64,000 nucleotides of DNA from assembly GCA_963930645.1 (NCBI GenBank), contig OZ005650.1, positions 61,191,718-61,255,717 of the forward strand, written 5' to 3'. Below the pieces are notes generated by a model. The model worked only from the letters and a program-made list of their open reading frames with translations, ran no database searches and was not told the DNA's origin. A program made the position numbers and the translations under genes. This stretch comes from Salticus scenicus. Lineage: Eukaryota > Arthropoda > Arachnida > Araneae > Salticidae. This document shows, in pieces, positions 35,161-46,355 of the stretch (positions are counted from its first letter, which is position 1; each line of letters begins with the position of its first letter).

Positions 35161-36559
35161 TCCCACCTTTTTTTTAAAAAAAAAGAAGAAGAAGAAAGAA
35201 AGAAAGAAAGAAAAAAAAGAAAAGCTTAAATAGAGATAGTTTTACTAAATAATAATTCATTTTGTAGTTATCCTTTATATACATCTGTGCGCAAAACTTT
35301 ATAATAATAGGAGAATTTTTTTTTCAAACTCTTGAGGGTGGTGGCAAAAAAGCACTTTTGAAAATACAAGCGTTAAAGTTTAGAAATGCAATGTAGTTCA
35401 TTACAGATATCAGTTACAATTTTCCTCGTAACTTTCAAATCAATGTGCGTAGAGTCATAAATAAAACATTAAAAATGTTCAGAATTGTTCAGATTTCAAC
35501 AGTTCCATCAAAAGTTCTTTTTTTTTTTTTTTTCAGATTAAAACTCTATATCCAGTCATTAAATTTTATCGAGAAATTATATTAGAAAAAAAATCAATTT
35601 TATTAAACCTGAAAAATAAAATAGTAATTACACTTCAAAAGAAATTTAAACAACTACAATTTTAACGTAAAATGTAAAAAATATAAATAAATAAAAAATT
35701 ATTTAGTTTTAAAGAAAAATGAAAAGATGAGAGTTGTTTTTCAAATGGAAAAAAAAAAAAAATCTATGTTCTCAACATTTATTTTTTTCTTTACTTTTTA
35801 CCTTAATTAGAAGAGTTTTTAGACTCGTAATATTTTCTCTCTAAACTTCTTAATCATTTCATTTCTTTTAATTATAAATTCGTTCTTTATTTTTCTATTT
35901 TTTACTTCGATAATAAATTAAACTCTTGAAGTTTGTATTCTGTACCTGCTAAAATATAATTTCTTTTACAAATATCATGCATTAATTTAATTTCAGAAAA
36001 AAAACATTAAATATAAAAAAACATTTATAAAAAAAAAACTCTGCGTGATTTCACACACTCACACACACACACACACAAAAAAAAAAAAAAAAGAAACTGG
36101 AAAGTTTTTTATCCGTTGTTTTATGAAATAATATAAAGAATTTCTTGGGGCGATATTATCTTAAACTCCTTATTTTCGGGAAAAGTTTTTTTTTTTTTTC
36201 AAATATTTAATAAGAGTAGTTTGAGTTTTAAATTTAGTTTGCTTCAGAAATACTGTAGCAAATTATGTCCTACATATTTTTCCTGTTGAAAGAAGTTATG
36301 AATGATCTGAAAAAAATAATAATTATTATTATTATAAACTTAAGAATAGAATAGAAAAAAAAATAAATTATAAAATAAAAAAAAAAAAAAACTTTTTATA
36401 CATCCTGTTTTTGAATTTTCTCTTAAATCATATAAGTTTGACAATTCTATGAATTAATAAATACTTTTTAAAAAAAATTTTGATGAATATTTAACCCACG
36501 AATTTGAAAGAAAAGGACGAAATCCGTAATAAAGAGAGCAATTATAAGAAATTTCCGGA
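35161..36559. other. AT-rich stretch with simple repeats, no gene
   Basis: (GAAA)n at about 35184-35220, (CA)n at about 36058-36077, poly-A/T near 35750, 36078 and 36377. No coding frame or element ends were recognised. Confidence 0.55.
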
Positions 36560-36823
36560 CATTTATTAATTGAATAAAAGTATTAAAAGAACGCATCGTC
36601 ATCGTGTTCTGAGCTATTCTAAAAGTTACAAATGCCTAGCTAGTCGGGAAATTATAGCTACAGAACTTTATTAGCACTTTATCAATTTGTATAAAATTTT
36701 TAAAGAGATTATGACGTCAATTTTTGTGAGATGCATAATATATTTTTTTTTTTTTTTTCACAATATTTTATTGTTCGTATTTAATTTTATTTTCCTGTCG
36801 AAAAAAAATGAAATGGTAATTTT

Positions 36824-36854
<31 letters not shown>

Positions 36855-37692
36855 TTTTTTGCAACAATTAAATGATAAATAAAACTTAAATGGTTGATTT
36901 TAAAGATATTATGGGAGGTTAAAATCTTTACATTTTATTAATTAATTAAAAGAAAATATTTATTATTTGAATTAAAGTATTAAAAGAATGCACTGCCACC
37001 GTGTTCTGAACTATTCTAAAAATTTTAAATGTCTAGCTAATCGGGAAGTTAGTTAAAAATCGATTGCAAGATTTGTACTGGACAAACAAACAAAAACGAG
37101 TAATAAAAATATGGTAAAATAATTATAAGATAAAATATTTTTATATACCATGCTTTTAAATTTTCTGTTGAATCATAGCTATAGAGAACTATATTAGAAC
37201 GTTATCAATGTGTTTAAAAATTTTAAAGTGATAATGAAGTCAACTTTTGTGAGATGCATAATTTAATTTTTTTACAATTTCTTATTGTTCGCGTTTAAGT
37301 AAATGTATTTATTTTCCTGCCAAAAAATTAAAAAAATGAACTCGTAAATTTTTGGCAACAATTAAATTATAAATAAAAACATGTTTAAAAAAATTGTTGG
37401 TTTTGAAAATTAAATATTAATCCTTTTAGAACAACATATGTTAGCATCATGAACTACGTTAGCACTTTATCAATGTGTAGAATTTTTTTAAAGTTATAAT
37501 GACGTCTGTTTTTTGTGAGATGACCAATTTAACTTTTTATAATTTTTTAATGCTCATCTTTCATTAAATGTATTTATTTTTATGTGAAAAGAAAATGAAC
37601 TCGTAAATTGTTTTGGCAACAATTAAATCAAGTTAATTTTTAAATGGCTAAATTTAAAAAGGTATTAAAAGATTATTATTTTCATATTTTAA
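36560..37692 (+). repeat. repeat array related to tandem array B
   Basis: Blocks with GTGTTCTGAGCTATTCTAAA and CTAGCTAGTCGGGAA occur near 36605 and 37000, and GATTTGTACTGGACAAACAA near 37068. A second block (CACTTTATCAATTTGT, GATTATGACGTCAATTTTTGTGAGATG, TTGGCAACAATTAAAT) recurs near 36670, 37200 and 37450 with a period of about 260 bp; its reverse complement is at 53860-54130. (TTTA)n interrupts at 36823-36857. The 62-codon frame here is a shadow. Confidence 0.65.
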
Positions 37693-38105
37693 TTAACACG
37701 TTAATCGCCATGTCAGTCATATGTGCCTGACGCTAAGAAATTCGACATGAGCCATGTCAGACATATATGTCTGACGTACGCGATTTGGTAGAAGGCCACG
37801 TCAATCACAGATGTCCGACGCAAACGATACATTTGCATAAACAGGTAATACTTGTTGTATGTTGTTTGGATGCGTCAGACATATAAGACTGACACGGCTT
37901 GTCGAGAAAAAAAGTTTTAATATAGGGCCATGTCAGTCATATGTGTGACATAAAAAATTGTGTTTTTCCGGGAATTTTGGCAATTTTTTTTTTTTTCTGT
38001 GATACATTAAGTTTCCTTGATACATTTTTAACTAAATTATCTAATAAAGTTACCATGGCCCATGTGAAAAATTTTCCGATATTATCGTGGCGATTAACGT
38101 GTTAA
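37693..38105. mobile_element. piggyBac-like miniature element 2
   Basis: The ends are TTAACACGTTAATCGCCA (left) and the same sequence on the minus strand at the right, with TTAA at both borders. Five internal blocks vary on ATGTCAGTCATATGTGCCTG: near 37710, 37757, 37800, 37872 and 37928. It is inserted in the surrounding array, which resumes at 38106. Terminal motif and TTAA target match element 31886-32234, so both probably use the same piggyBac-type enzyme, not encoded here. Confidence 0.8.
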
Positions 38106-38320
38106 TTAAAAGAAAACTAATAAAAAATTCGAAAATCGGGCTTCCAAGTATTGCGTTTTCATTGTGTTCTGAGCTATTCTAAAAGTTTCAAATGTCTTGC
38201 TAGTTGGGAAGATAGTTAAAAAATCTATTTCAAGATTTGTACCGGACAAACACAAAAATAAACAAGCAAAAAAAAAAAAAAAAAAAAAAAGAGAGAGAGA
38301 TAAAAACATGGTAATAAGCA
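38106..38320 (+). repeat. continuation of the array interrupted by the piggyBac-like element
   Basis: TTGTGTTCTGAGCTATTCT (38161), CTTGCTAGTTGGGAAG (about 38195) and GATTTGTACCGGACAAACA (about 38235) repeat the array B pattern. A poly-A/GA run (38271-38300) ends it. Confidence 0.7.
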
Positions 38321-38648
38321 TGTAATTTGTAATAAATTAGTTTTAAAAATGCAATTTTATTATTATTTTTTTTTTTTTAAACATAATTCGTCATAAATCA
38401 CTGGACACTTACGATTTTAAACGTTTTGTAAAATGGCGAGAAGAATAACTTAAGAATTATTCTTAAACTAGTTTGTTGTAGGGCGACTAAGGCGCCCGTT
38501 CAAAAATCATCGTTTAATTTTATTTATTTCTCACTTTAAATAATTCCTTTGCTAGCAAACACGTGTGAAATTTTCTCACTTTGTTTATCTCTTCGTTACC
38601 TTTAAAATTATTATTTTATAGACGTCACCTTTTTCATATGCATGAACA

Positions 38649-38650
<2 letters not shown>

Positions 38651-38682
<32 letters not shown>
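38651..38682. repeat. (TTA)n microsatellite, left flank of minisatellite
   Basis: About ten TTA units, followed by TTTATTTTTT and the first minisatellite unit. A near-identical tract is found at 39721-39751 beyond the other side. Confidence 0.9.
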
Positions 38683-38689
38683 TATTTTT

Positions 38690-39445
38690 TAGTGCTAGAG
38701 GCCTATTTCAGTCGGTACAGTTGTCGAATTTTTATAGGTCACTCTTAATTAGTGCTAGAGGCCTATTTCAGTCGGTTTATTGAATGGGGATTTATTGAAT
38801 GAAGTCCCCCCAAGGCCCAACTTTCACATGAGTCCCCCCCAAGGTACCCCTATTTCAGTCGGTACAGCGTTGTCGAATTTTTATAATACACTCTTAATTA
38901 GTGCTAGAGGCCTATTTCAGTCGGTTTATTGAATGGGGATTTATTGAATGAAGTCCCCCCAAGGCCCAACTTTGACATGAGGCCCCCCCAGGCCCAACTT
39001 TGACATGAGTCCCCCCCCCCAAGGTACCCCTATTTCAGTCGGTACAGCGTTGTCGAATTTTTATAGGTCACTCTTAATTAGTGCTAGAGGCCTATTTCAG
39101 TCGGTTTATTGAATGGGGATTTATTGAATGAAGTCCCCCCAAGGCACAACTTTGACATGAGTCCCCCCCCAAGGTACCCCTATTTCAGTCGGTACAGCGT
39201 TGTCGAATTTTTATAGGTCACTCTTAATAGGGCTAAGGGCCTATTTCAGTCGGTTTATTGAATGGGGATTTATTGAATGAAGTCCCCCCAAGGCACAACT
39301 TTGACATGAGTCCCCCCCCCACAAGGTACAACTTTGACATGAGTCCCCCCAAGGCCCAACTTTGACATGAGTCCCCCCCAAGGTACAACTTTGACATGAG
39401 TCCCCCCCCAAGGCACACCTTTGACATGAATCCCCCCCAAAGGCA
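38690..39445 (+). repeat. minisatellite, units 149-180 bp with ~29-bp subrepeats
   Basis: Unit starts (AGTGCTAGAGGCCTATTTCA) lie at 38690, 38750, 38899, 39079 and, mutated, 39229. The first unit is shortened to 60 bp. Each unit also has CGGTTTATTGAATGGGGA, a C-run block and CGGTACAGCGTTGTCGAA. A short subrepeat, CAACTTTGACATGAGTCCCC, is amplified to about five or six copies in the last unit (39290-39445). The two minus-strand Gly/Cys-rich open frames here are shadows of the array. Confidence 0.9.
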
Positions 39446-39654
39446 CACCTCCCCCTCATTGGGAAAAAGAGAAAAAACGTTGTTTTGTGGCTATAAGACA
39501 GTTTGGACTTCCAACGTTATTTGTTACAGTATCTGCAGCTGAAACACATTGGTTTGATTTAATGAAAACTTTATCATGGAATTTAGATCGTCACGAATTA
39601 GCTAAAGAGAATTTGTCAATATTAACAAGTTTAGCAGTAGGCCTCTGGCACTAA
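39445..39654 (+). pseudogene. Helitron replicase N-terminal domain fragment
   Basis: The frame reads HWEKEKKRCFVAIRQFGLPT, then LFVTVSAAETHWFDLM and on to a TAA at 39652. The pattern W-x-K...IRQ-G-PT-F-T-SAAE-W matches the start of the Helitron-like N domain that precedes the rolling-circle nuclease in autonomous Helitrons. Only about 69 codons remain; the REP and helicase motifs are absent. It begins where the minisatellite ends. The last codons (GLWH) fall in a 19-bp segment that is a near-exact inverted copy of the minisatellite start. Confidence 0.65.
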
Positions 39655-39717
39655 ATTAAAATCTGTCAATGTCAGATTTTCATGTTTTAAATAATGAAAT
39701 AATGTCGTGTCTGTATA

Positions 39718-39720
<3 letters not shown>

Positions 39721-39751
<31 letters not shown>
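39721..39751. repeat. (ATT)n microsatellite, right flank
   Basis: About ten units, followed by TTATTTACGG. Mirrors the tract at 38651-38682 around the minisatellite block. Confidence 0.9.
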
Positions 39752-39879
39752 TATTTACGGAAAAGCATATTTCATTTTATGCTGAAAAAAAAAGCAACAG
39801 TTAAAACTTTAAATGTATTTTAAAGTTTTTATTTTCATATTTTAATTAATTTAAAAAAATGTAATTATATGTTCGTTAC

Positions 39880-39985
39880 AAATCGTGTACCAAATGAAAG
39901 GCTCAATTTTTCTGAACACGTCTGTTTAAACAGCTTATCGATCGGACAATTACATTTTTTAAAGTTAACTAAAGTATGAAAATTA
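39880..39985 (+). repeat. interspersed repeat module R, partial copy
   Basis: CAGCTTATCGATCGGACAAT at about 39932 and AAAGTTAACTAAAGTATGA match the first half of the module at 13600-14065 and 50285-50710. The second half is missing. Confidence 0.75.
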
Positions 39986-40077
39986 GGAGACTGAGGCCAA
40001 GGAAATCTCTTAAGCCTATATACTAAGCCTAAAGTATGACAGGGTCAGTGATGGATGAGGCTAACTATATATGCTGA

Positions 40078-40596
40078 TTTCAAGGGTGTAAAGAACATAT
40101 TGTACCCAACATATTACAACAAAGAATTTATCCTCAAGGTAAGGAAAGAAATCGGCAATTAATTAACGAACAAAATCAATATCTAAGATCACCTCGTAAA
40201 ACAGAAAATTTGAAATTCACTGTGGTTGTCGCATATGATTATCATGCTTCTTAAAATTACTTATGTTTATTTGTTTAATAATAACGAAGTACATTCACAG
40301 CATATTTTTTTTTTCCTTCCCTAAGCAATAATCGAAAAAAAATTCTGATAACTGATAAAAAACTATTTTTCACAGAAAAAATTAAACGGACTGATAGGGG
40401 GGAAAAGTTGCTTTTAATACATAGCAGATGGCAAATATTAAATTTTAAACGAACTGAGATTTCATCGGACTCTAAATTCATTGCAGAGGCAGTTTTCTCC
40501 GAGGAATTAAGTTTTAATCAAATTTATTGTGTTATTTGTTTATTATCTAAGGTGTGTTTAATTTCTCGAATAACAACAATGTTAGAAAGGAATTGA
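40078..40596 (+). other. two unassigned open stretches
   Basis: Between stops, 40078-40254 encodes 58 codons (with VPNILQQRIYPQGKERNRQL) and a second frame open from about 40375 to 40596 contains LLLIHSRWQILNFKRTEISS. Codons are less A+T-biased than the background. I recognise no domain. They follow the Helitron domain fragment and might be decayed transposon coding sequence, or chance. A 77-codon frame at 40661-40894 is similarly unassigned. Confidence 0.25.
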
Positions 40597-41287
40597 AATA
40601 TCAAAGCACGTCATCAGTCATTTATCAACTAAACATAAAAAAGTTAGATCCTGTCATACCTTGGAGCTTTGTGTGCTTAATTTTAGGGTTTTCCAACAGA
40701 CAGATTTGCACAATATGGTCATTTTAACATATCTTTCTAGCAAATTCATTTTTATTGATATTTTTGTTGTTAAAAAATCTCCCGATCTCAAATTTATATT
40801 AATTGCGGAAATGGTAAATTGCAGATCGCACTTTGAGAATTTTTTTTCTATTAAATGTTGTCAAATATGTGATAAATTACTTTGTAAAAATTAGATTGCA
40901 GGTCAGTTTCATAATTATTGTTCTACTACATTTGAATAGGATTTTATTTAAGTGAATTCTTCATTCATTTTTATCATTATATTTACCATTTAATATATAT
41001 ACATATATATGTATGTGTGTGTGCGTGCGCTAAAATCTTTTCCGTCATTTCACAGGACGAAATAAAAATTATCACATGTAAAAATTCAATTAAAAAAAAT
41101 AAAAAATATTAATCAAAAAATCTCGAAAATGAAAGAATATAATAACTAATACGTCGTCAGGGCATTTATTGAATATTGTATGCAAAACTGCATTTATTTT
41201 GTTCATATATATTAACTTTTACTTATATATTCAGACACATATAAAATTTACTTACATAAATTTATTTATTCACACGTACAATTTTTA

Positions 41288-42085
41288 CTTTCCGGACACT
41301 ATAGTGAGGAAAGTATTGTAATCATGTCAAAAATCCGAATTTGAGATTTTGATGTTTCTATACGTTTCGAGGTTCCCTGAGTCAGTTTTCACTATTTTTA
41401 CGATGATGTATGTATGTGTGTGTATGTATGTGTGTGTGTGTGTATGTGTGTGTATGTATGCGTGTGTGTCTGCGAGTGGACACGCTAGCGTCTCACTATT
41501 TTTACGATGATATATGTATGTGTGTGTATGTATGTGTGTGTGTGTCTGCGAGTGGACACGCTAGCGTCTAAACGCTTTGTTCGAATAAGTTGAAAGTTGG
41601 TACGTGTATTTTTAGTCACCATGGTACGAACCCTATTGCTTTTGGTGAATCTAGAACTTAGTTTTTTTTACAGGGACACCAAGAAAATTTCTTTATCATT
41701 ATGACCTATGGGGCCAAATTTTTAAAAGTGCGATAGCGTCTAAACGCCTTATTAATCTGAGCAAAAGAAATGTACACATGTCATAGGTCACAGTTGCACC
41801 ATCTGTATAGGTTTTGGTGAATTTAGCTCTTACAGTTGTTTTACAGGGACACAAAGAAAAAATCTTTATCATTATGGCGTATGGGACCAAATTTTTAAAA
41901 GTGCGATAGCATCTAAACACCTTATTCAATTGAGCTGAAAATTTATATGAATATTATAAATCACTGTTGCACTAACTATAAGCATTTTGGTGAATCTAGC
42001 ATTTATAGGTTTTTACAGGGACACAACGAAAAATTCTTCATCATTATGATCTATGGGCTCAAAGTTCAGTTGCGTTAAATAAAAA
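41288..42085 (+). repeat. interspersed repeat S, plus copy
   Basis: Head: TCCGGACACTATAGTGAGGA then AAGTATTGTAATCATGTC and TTTCTATACGTTTCGAGGTT. A (GTAT/GT)n tract follows (about 41405-41560), containing a duplicated block with CGAGTGGACACGCTAGCGTC. Then come three to four units of about 160 bp with ACAGGGACAC, AAATTTCTTTATCATTATG, GTGCGATAGCGTCTAAACG and ATTGAGCTGAAA. The full reverse complement lies at 60305-61347. Open frames on either strand are shadows. Confidence 0.8.
41405..41560. repeat. (GTAT/GT)n microsatellite with internal duplication
   Basis: Two GT-rich runs separated by CTGCGAGTGGACACGCTAGC and a copy of CTATTTTTACGATGATGTAT. The second run and its flank repeat the first. Confidence 0.85.
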
Positions 42086-43164
42086 ATTGTTTAATATATG
42101 GAGAAAAATACTCAAACACTCTATTATGGTTTTCTCTCTTTTGTTTGTTTATCAAGTCCTCATTATTTACTTTATCTACAAAACTGTTAATTACTCAATA
42201 TTCGGAAAGTCGAGTGGAGTCACTCCACATTTTTTCTATACGCATACATTCAATTGTTCGTGCTCAAAAAAATATCGTTATCATTCAATGCTTAGGGATG
42301 TAGTTTAGAAAATGCCTCATTTTAAAAATCCCCATTATAGTAAATAATTAAATAAGAATTTGGATTTTTCTCTCTTTATATTAACAATATGTTTAAAAAA
42401 AAGTTACAAAATATGTTAAGAAAGAGAATAAAATGCAGAATTCTTACCGCTATTAAGAAAATAAAAAATTTTGCTGAATCATCGACTTTGCAAAAAAAAT
42501 TATTTTCTTGTAATGATGAGAACTCTGCATCAAGCACCATTCTACTATATTTACAAAAAATACCTTAAGGTGAAATTATTACTCTCACGGATTTGAGGAA
42601 AAAAGTTTCAGAAAACAAAAAATTCAGATTTTTTCTTTTTTTTCTCCATATGCACCTGTTATTTTTTTTTCTTGCTTTTAATATCAAAATATTTCTTTTA
42701 ATCCAAAAAAATAATTTCTTAGATATTCATTTAATTATCTTTTTTTTTTTTTTTTGTCTAATACACTTCTTGCAATATAAAAATCATTGAAATATGATTA
42801 TTTTTCGAGAGAACCCCTTTTATAAAATTTTGTATGTTTTTAATTTCTTTTTCGTTTCTTTTTTCTTTTTCTTTTCTTTTCAAAATTTGAAACAGAAATG
42901 AAATGAAAATTTTTTTATTTAATCTTTCTACGTACGTAATGTTACAAGGAAAACTTTATAACTAATTGAGTTTGACTTGCTTAGAAATATTTAATTTTCT
43001 TTTACAATATTTCATTTTACAATCTTCATTTAAAATATGTTTCAGTTCCCCTTTTGTTTTATTTCTTTCGGTTAATATGATTTAGTTCAACCAATTTATT
43101 TCAACTTTCAATATAATATAGATATTTATTGAAAAACTTATTTTAAAAAATATAATACAAAATG

Positions 43165-43196
<32 letters not shown>

Positions 43197-43370
43197 ATAC
43201 AAATTTACAGATTTTGAAAATGTGATGTAAACAATAGATTCAAATAAGAAATATGGTTATTAAATTTGTGATTTTGGGGTGAATTATCGTGTAAAATAAT
43301 ATATTACTTACAAAATCTTACAAAAAATTTAAATATGAAAAAGAAAAAAAAGTCTTGAAATTATTTCTAG

Positions 43371-43403
<33 letters not shown>

Positions 43404-43914
43404 ACAAAAATATTTCTGGTCAGATCTAAATAAATATTTCAGCTAAATGGAATATATTTGAAATAGGCATACGTACTATTCTCACTCTATGTTTTTGATA
43501 TGTTCAGAATAGAATATTTCAAAAAATATGTAGGCTTCTACATTCTAGACAATAAAAGCACTATCTAGATTATTAATCTTATAAAAGAAACTTATAAAAA
43601 AAAAACGAAAAAATTTACAAATTTTGAAAATCTGACGTAAACAAAAGATTCATTTTTGTACACTGTAAATAATAATACGAATAATAATGCGAAAAAAAAA
43701 TTCCACTTTTCGCGTTTGAAAGAAACGACATTTAAAAGTAGTTACACCGATATTTCTACAAATTATCACAATAAATTTACAGGAAGCTCTCTTTTTAACG
43801 AAATAATGTAATTAAGCTAGAAAAATCTTGTATTTTATGGTGGAATATGTTTTTACACTGTATCACATTTTGCATCGTATATCATAATTTGCACTAAGAT
43901 TTGAAAAGCTATTT
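42086..43914. other. AT-rich stretch, no gene recognised
   Basis: Contains poly-A (about 43166-43195) and (AT)n (about 43372-43400). CAAATTTACAGATTTTGAAAA at about 43200 recurs at about 43613, suggesting an old ~410-bp duplication. Short open frames (42087-42308, 42593-42790) have no domain. Confidence 0.5.
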
Positions 43915-44355
43915 AAAAAAACTTTTAAAACCCAAATTCTTAATGTATCGTATCACATAAATCTTTTCCAAGTCCGAATAAAATTTAATTTGAAAAAAAA
44001 AAAAAAAAAAAAAAAAAAGTAATTTTTTTGTTTATTAACCAAAATTGATGAAAGTTGAACTGCAAGTTGGCCTTGTGTTGTACAGGCTGTATATTAATTT
44101 TTGCCTTCGTGAGAGACAATTTGAAAATTTTTGAAAACTGCAATTTTTAATCCCACTTCAAAAACATGTGACTTAATGAGTAGCAGATGTTTTAATTCCT
44201 TTCCAGACAGTGTCCAGAGAATCGCCTGCTGTTGCCACTTAATTTAAATACTTTAGTTAATTATAAAAAATCTAATTGTCCAATCTATAAGCTGTTTAAT
44301 CCGACGGATTCAGAAAAATTGCCCCTTTCATTTGGTACCTTATTTGTAACGATAC
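43915..44355 (-). repeat. interspersed repeat module R, minus copy
   Basis: Read on the minus strand it follows 50285-50710 from end to end: CGTTACAAATAAGGTACCAA, ATTAAACAGCTTATAGATTG, GTGGGATTAAAAATTGCAG, TTGGTTAATAAACAAA and AGATTTATGTGATACGATAC. A poly-A run (43996-44019) replaces the C/T tract of the other copy. The 72-codon open frame here is a shadow. Confidence 0.8.
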
Positions 44356-44359
44356 GACA

Positions 44360-45708
44360 TATATTTCTAATTTATTTTCCCCTTTTTTCCAGTGTGACAT
44401 TCACAAACTTACATACCGTTCCAGATGAGAACGAGTACATAAGAATTTGAGAAAAACTAGAAAAAAATATCTTATGTCGATTTTTTTTTTTTTTTTTTTT
44501 TTTTTTAATAATGGAACAGTAGTTGCCATACTGTTGTTCGATTGTGCGTTGATACTCAATTTAATTTTTGCATTAATATTGTCCTTCTAGCAGTTGTACA
44601 AATCTTAAAATGAGCCACTATGTACAATATCTATAGTTGAACTTCTATGAGCTAAACAATTTAAACTATATTAGGTAACCATTCTAGAAGAATGCATTAC
44701 AGAAGAAATAATATGTAAGCAAAATTGCATGCAGGAAATCTGTGGAATCTGAAGAATATATTGAACCTCTTACATGCAATAAAAAAACAAGAAACAAATT
44801 CGGTTCTGAAAATAAAGAATGTTTATTTCTATATACGAATAATTCATTCACATATTTTAGTTAAAATAACACGTAAATAATCATTGAAAAATTGTTTTTT
44901 TATATGTAGCAATTTGCATTATAAAAACTAATCGTAAAAAATAGCTTTTTTCTTTTTCTTATGGGTTAAATAAATATGGATGTGTTAATATCTCCAGGAC
45001 GAATTTCACTAAATGTAATAGAAAAGATTCTTTATTTAAAAATGTGTTTTAAAACTATTTTAGTATTTATAATTTAAAAGTTAGCGTTGTTATGTTGCAT
45101 TTTTTGGAATGCAGTTGATAGCTCTATCTCCACACTGAGATGCAACAAACTGTTTCAAAAACTTACCATAAAAGTAAACTTGAATTGATTTTTATCAATA
45201 ATACTAAAAAAAAGTAGTTTTTATAGTACTATAATTTATTGTAATGAATGTTACAACTATAACTCTAAAGCAAACGCTAAGGCAGTTTCTGTTCTCTAAG
45301 TTTTTATCATATCCACTATATTACAAATTTTTAAATACGTATGAAAATAAGACTATAAACTAAAAATTATACATAAAAAAGATTAGCACTGTTTATGGCA
45401 TAGATAACTTTTTTAATATAATTCTTTCAACTAATCTGTGCAGACAAATATATTATTATATAAGGAATGTTCCCCTAAATTTATTTATTTATATTTTATT
45501 CTTGTTTATTTAATTGTTCGATAGTCGTGAATTTCCACTACGACTGCAGTATTTCAGCTAATATATTAGAAGGATTTGTCTTATATATAGCACATTTGAG
45601 TATTTGAATATCATTTTGACGTCTAAACTATACAGACGACTAATAATATCAGAACTTTGTTTCTCTGTATTTACCTTCTCACTATGCATTTTTATTACGA
45701 TTATATTG
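44360..45708. other. AT-rich stretch, no gene recognised
   Basis: Poly-T at about 44481-44505. No coding sequence or element end recognised. Confidence 0.55.
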
Positions 45709-45712
45709 TTTA

Positions 45713-46351
45713 CGGGGGCCCGGAACACCATATTTTTGTTTTTATTATTTATTGATGAATTGCTGTAATTATTTTTTCTGAAATTGAATCTTTCTTGACG
45801 ATGAAATTGAGCAAGAAAGAATCGTATTTTTTTTTTTTTTTTAATTTAAAAAATTTAAATACAATTTTAAATTTTTGATAAATTTAAAATTTGTTATATC
45901 TCATGAACTAATGGTTCAATTTACAAACTTTTTCCTCCTTTATATATAGAAAGTATTTATCTTCAATTTGTCTTCAGGATTTCTGATTATAATAATGAAT
46001 TTTTTAAATATTAATTTTAATTTGAAAAAAGTACTTATTTCATGCCTAACTTTTAGATTACCAAAAATGTTTTGCTCCTAATTAAAAATCCCGAAGACCA
46101 ATTGAAGATAAATCTTTTCTGTATATAAGAGTGAAAAAGTGTTTGTAAATTGAACCATTAGTTCATAAGATATAACAAATTTTAAATTTATTAAAGATTT
46201 AAAATTTTAAAATTTTATTAAAAAAAATTTTAAAATTTTAAGATTCTTTCTTGCTCAACTTCAGCGTCAAAAAAGCTCCAATTTCAGAAAAAAAAATTAC
46301 AGAAATTCATCGATAAATAATAAAAACAAAAATTTGGTGTCCCGGACCCCC
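45713..46351. mobile_element. fold-back element with GGGGGTCCGGGACACC ends
   Basis: Two arms of about 290 bp face each other. The left begins GGGGGCCCGGAACACCATAT; the right, on the minus strand, begins GGGGGTCCGGGACACCAAAT. Further matching blocks are GAAAGAATC...GCAAG, ATATCTCATGAACTAATGGT/ATATCTTATGAACTAATGGT and GATTTATCTTCAATTGGTCT. TTAA follows the right end (46352-46355) and TTTA precedes the left (45709-45712), suggesting a TTAA target (Kolobok- or piggyBac-type). A ~50-base spacer (about 46006-46058) lies between the arms. No coding capacity. Confidence 0.8.
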
Positions 46352-46355
46352 TTAA

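Noticed and set aside
38690..39445. CRISPR-like regular array
   Set aside because: Units are 149-180 bp without unique spacers; a eukaryotic minisatellite.
39233..39459. Cys/Gly-rich repetitive peptides on the minus strand
   Set aside because: They are produced by the C-run minisatellite read in reverse; the period follows the DNA unit, not a protein repeat.
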